Part shown: positions 61,467 through 64,000 of the stretch, one piece after another
How the letters are laid out: every line of letters starts with the position of its first letter
How positions within the stretch are numbered: position 1 is the stretch's first letter
Assembly (NCBI RefSeq): GCF_046097105.1
Contig: NZ_CP175562.1
Span: 2,108,001-2,172,000, forward strand
Length of the DNA: 64,000 nt
Direction of reading: 5' to 3'
Source of the DNA: Natroniella sp046097105
GTDB lineage: Bacteria > Bacillota > Halanaerobiia > Halobacteroidales > Halobacteroidaceae
Made by a program: the position numbers and the translations under genes
The notes under the pieces: generated by a model
Databases searched by the model: none
Seen by the model: the letters and a program-made list of their open reading frames with translations, nothing else
What the model was told of the DNA's origin: nothing

Positions 61467-63869
61467 TTAACACCGATTTACCTTAATTACAAGTACAGTC
61501 ATATCATCCTTTATCTCTTCATTTTCAACCTTAGCTTTATCCAAAATATATTGTGCCAATGACTGTGGATCATCAATCAAATTATTTTTAAGAACCTTTA
61601 AAATCCACTCTTCTTTAATTGTTAAATTTCTCTTAGCATCTAAAACCCCATCCGTTAACATAATTATTAAGTCCCCACCTTGCAGTTGCAAAGAGGTTGG
61701 CTCTACCTCAACCTGATTCAAGATTCCAACAGGTAAAGAAGTTGATTTTACCATACTAATATCAGAATCACGTTTAATAAAGCTAGATGCTGAACCCACT
61801 TTGATAAATTTAGCTGCTCCAGTTACCTGATCAATATTTAACAAATCTATTGTAGCAAAGGTATCTTGTTGTGTTCTAACTTCTAAGATTGAATTAACAC
61901 TTTCTAACACTACCTCATAGCTTAAGCCAGCTGTTAACATCTTATCTAACAAACTTATGGCACTCCGACTTTGTTGATAAGCTTTTGAACCAATACCCAT
62001 ACCATCACTCAAAATAGCAAAAAAATTACCATCTTTTCGCCTAAAAAAGGTGTAATTATCTCCCGAGACATCACCTTGCTGACTTAAAGTAGCTACTCCA
62101 CCTTGAAAATCATATTTGCTATCAGGCATAAATTGACAAGTACAATTAGACTTATCAATTTGATATCCACACTCACTCCATCCTAAACTTAAATTATGAT
62201 CTAGTCTACTATTTAATAGAGGAATCATCTGCTTTGTACATTCTTGACTTCCATTACAGCTTTGTTTTGTAATAGTAATTTCTAGTTCTTCATCATTATA
62301 ATTAGTAGTTAAAACTTCGTTAACCAAAATTCCATTATCCTTTAATAAAGAAAAGATATCGTTTTCTAACTCTTCATCTTCTTCTACCTTAATTGTTAAA
62401 TTCTTCGTTAATTGATCAACAACATTAGACATCCCCGTTAACTGTTTCAGCAAAAGCTCTTCCCTGCTCTTTATTCTATCTTTCCAATAACTATTTAATT
62501 CATTCATTTTGATAAACTGATTAATTTCAGTAACCAACTTAATCTTTCTTACACAATCTGTCTTCATCTGTTCTTTTAAATCATCCACTAACAATTCACC
62601 TTTATCTTCACCAAGGATCAATATATCAAATAATGAATTATAAGTCTTATAAAAAGAATCCTGCCAACAAGACTTATACAATCCACATTGTTTACAGACC
62701 TTATCTGTAATTATATCTAAAAAAACACCCAAATTACCTATACTATTTTGTTCTAATTTATTTTGACCAGTCTCAATTGATGAAAACATTTGAGCTAATT
62801 CAGTAAAAATATTAGAAAAATCATTAATTCTTTCTTTGAAGAAAGTTTCTGATTTTTTATTTTTTAATTTTTTAGCACGTTTTTGTTTATTAATTAACTC
62901 TTCAAAAGAAACAATAATTGACTTTGGGGTTACTAATAAAATAAAACCAGCAATCAACCCTTCTTGAGTCAAAGCTATAATATATCCAACTTCAGTAATA
63001 AATAATGTATAAATTATACTACTTAATAAAAAACCACTGATCACTCCTAATTTATTTTGCTTTTGAAAATTACCAGCAATTAAACCAGCTAAAGCATAGT
63101 TTCCTACCAACGGGGCCAATTCTAAATAAGAAATACTATAAATAAAACCAATTAAAACACCTATAACAGTTGCTAATTTAAATCCAGCAATTAAAGCAGT
63201 TAACATAATAGAATAAGAAGCAATTATTCTAGCTAAATTTATATTTCCAATCTGTTGAATAGATAGATCACTCATAAGTAGCCCAAAAGTTAAGCCTACT
63301 GCTAGTAAGCTTTTTACTACTAATTTATTCTCTCTTTCTATTAAAGTTAATAAGTTAGGAGTTAATCTTAATACTAGCAATGTAATTAAAGATATTAGTA
63401 AGACTTCAGAAAAGAAATTGACAATTATAGGTAAGGAAAAATCAAATATTAAATCAGGCATTCTAACTATTACAGAACTAACCCCAACTAAAAAAGTAAA
63501 AAACAAGACTCCTCTTTCACTTTTCTTTGAAAAATATCGGTTGCTAAATAATAATAATAAAATACTGGATATATATTTCAATCCACCCCAACCTAATTGA
63601 CTTGTATAACCAAGGCTGACTCCAAATAGAATAAAGGTTAACTTCTTTAAAGCTAATTCTCCTTTCTGCCATTGATAAAAAAAGATCGCTAAGTAACTGA
63701 CTCCAAAAGGCATTAAATCATTTAAAATAATTGCTCTCCCTAACAAAAAACCAATTAAAGCTAATGTAAAGTTAATAATTGGTGTTTTATCCTTTAAAAT
63801 AAAGTTGCCTTTTTTCTTATCTTGTAAGCTATCCTGTCGCTGATAAATAGGTAAGTCTAAACCTTTCAC
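61467..63869 (-). CDS. spoIIE: Stage II sporulation protein E (SpoIIE), PP2C phosphatase
   Basis: SpoIIE dephosphorylates SpoIIAA to release sigma-F in the forespore and acts in polar septation. The protein has about ten N-terminal helices, a middle region with paired Cys (VCKQCGLYKSCW) and a C-terminal PP2C domain (FFAILSDGMGIGSKAYQQS and DLIIMLTDGVLDA carry metal-binding Asp). The frame runs open to 63992, but GTG 63869 with AGGGGGATT 7 nt upstream is the better start, giving 800 aa (B. subtilis: 827). It would be driven by the Spo0A-type promoter at 63916-63949. Confidence 0.95.
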   Translation of the reverse strand: MKGLDLPIYQRQDSLQDKKKGNFILKDKTPIINFTLALIGFLLGRAIILNDLMPFGVSYLAIFFYQWQKGELALKKLTFILFGVSLGYTSQLGWGGLKYISSILLLLFSNRYFSKKSERGVLFFTFLVGVSSVIVRMPDLIFDFSLPIIVNFFSEVLLISLITLLVLRLTPNLLTLIERENKLVVKSLLAVGLTFGLLMSDLSIQQIGNINLARIIASYSIMLTALIAGFKLATVIGVLIGFIYSISYLELAPLVGNYALAGLIAGNFQKQNKLGVISGFLLSSIIYTLFITEVGYIIALTQEGLIAGFILLVTPKSIIVSFEELINKQKRAKKLKNKKSETFFKERINDFSNIFTELAQMFSSIETGQNKLEQNSIGNLGVFLDIITDKVCKQCGLYKSCWQDSFYKTYNSLFDILILGEDKGELLVDDLKEQMKTDCVRKIKLVTEINQFIKMNELNSYWKDRIKSREELLLKQLTGMSNVVDQLTKNLTIKVEEDEELENDIFSLLKDNGILVNEVLTTNYNDEELEITITKQSCNGSQECTKQMIPLLNSRLDHNLSLGWSECGYQIDKSNCTCQFMPDSKYDFQGGVATLSQQGDVSGDNYTFFRRKDGNFFAILSDGMGIGSKAYQQSRSAISLLDKMLTAGLSYEVVLESVNSILEVRTQQDTFATIDLLNIDQVTGAAKFIKVGSASSFIKRDSDISMVKSTSLPVGILNQVEVEPTSLQLQGGDLIIMLTDGVLDAKRNLTIKEEWILKVLKNNLIDDPQSLAQYILDKAKVENEEIKDDMTVLVIKVNRC

Positions 63870-63915
63870 AATAATCCCCCTTGTCCAATTTACATTTTTT
63901 GTAAGGTCTAGATAT

Positions 63916-63949
63916 ATTATACACCTATTCTTAAGAATAATTTGTCGAA
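63916..63949 (-). promoter_or_regulatory. Spo0A-type promoter of spoIIE (0A box plus -10)
   Basis: TATAAT (63921-63916, minus strand) is a perfect -10, but no -35 is seen. Instead a 0A box, TTGTCGAA, lies on the plus strand at 63942-63949, about 34-40 nt upstream of the expected start near 63909, where the -35 would be. This is the layout of Spo0A-activated sigma-A promoters such as spoIIE and spoIIG in B. subtilis. Confidence 0.7.
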
Positions 63950-64000
63950 TAGCCAAACTAATCCTTCTAAAAATATTGACAAACATATACAAAAAAACAA

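Noticed and set aside
61467..63992. spoIIE starting at ATG 63992
   Set aside because: The extra 41 residues lack a ribosome site and lie over the -10 and 0A box; GTG 63869 has a well-placed ribosome site.

Overview
The window looks like a spore-forming, outer-membrane-bearing member of the Firmicutes, most likely order Halanaerobiales and family Halobacteroidaceae (an inference from gene content; no 16S gene is present). Three groups of genes sit in one AT-rich 64 kb stretch: a near-complete LPS / outer-membrane biogenesis set, endospore genes (spoIIE, spoIID, a spoIIQ-like gene, spoIIID) and a flagellar set with P- and L-ring genes. The ATP synthase carries Na+-type c subunits. Almost everything is on the minus strand; the only clear plus-strand gene is an L,D-transpeptidase (28726-29577).

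Layout, left to right (transcription mostly runs right to left). 1-15018: lptC (cut by the window edge), two lpxL-like acyltransferases, kdsC-kdsD-kdsA-kdsB, lpxK, a DUF374 acyltransferase, msbA, lpxB, lpxI, lpxA, fabZ, lpxC and an ABC ATPase. 15030-17423: an unusual 797-aa membrane partner of that ATPase. 17599-23407: lptA-like, lptC-like, lptD and two lptF/G genes. 23425-30254: secreted lipoproteins (a degenerate metallopeptidase-like protein and a subtilase), a 56-aa coiled-coil ORF, two outer-membrane barrels and the L,D-transpeptidase, with mobile-type palindromic repeats in the gaps. 30257-39506: lpxD, three Skp/OmpH-like genes, bamA and tamB. 39894-46494: a SpoIVB-type S55 protein, then flgJ-I-H-A-G-F. 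46844-51132: spoIIID, a spoIIQ-like gene, spoIID, murA and a DUF1694 gene. 51294-58994: the atp operon, including a duplicated four-helix c subunit. 59319-63869: hpt, tilS and spoIIE.

Functionally, lpxC-fabZ-lpxA-lpxD-lpxI-lpxB-lpxK make the lipid A core, kdsA-D make CMP-Kdo, and the LpxL/DUF374 enzymes probably add secondary acyl chains. MsbA flips the product and LptC/A/F/G/D move it to the surface, while BamA, TamB and the Skp-like chaperones insert barrels. waaA is not in the window; lptB is not seen and may lie just beyond the left edge. Points most worth a second look: the GlnQ-like ATPase paired with the 797-aa protein; a hybrid F/V-type rotor in the ATP synthase; an apparent AUC start codon on lptD; active-site losses in the metallopeptidase-like lipoprotein and in the SpoIIQ-like protein; and a family of palindromic repeats with exchangeable cores.
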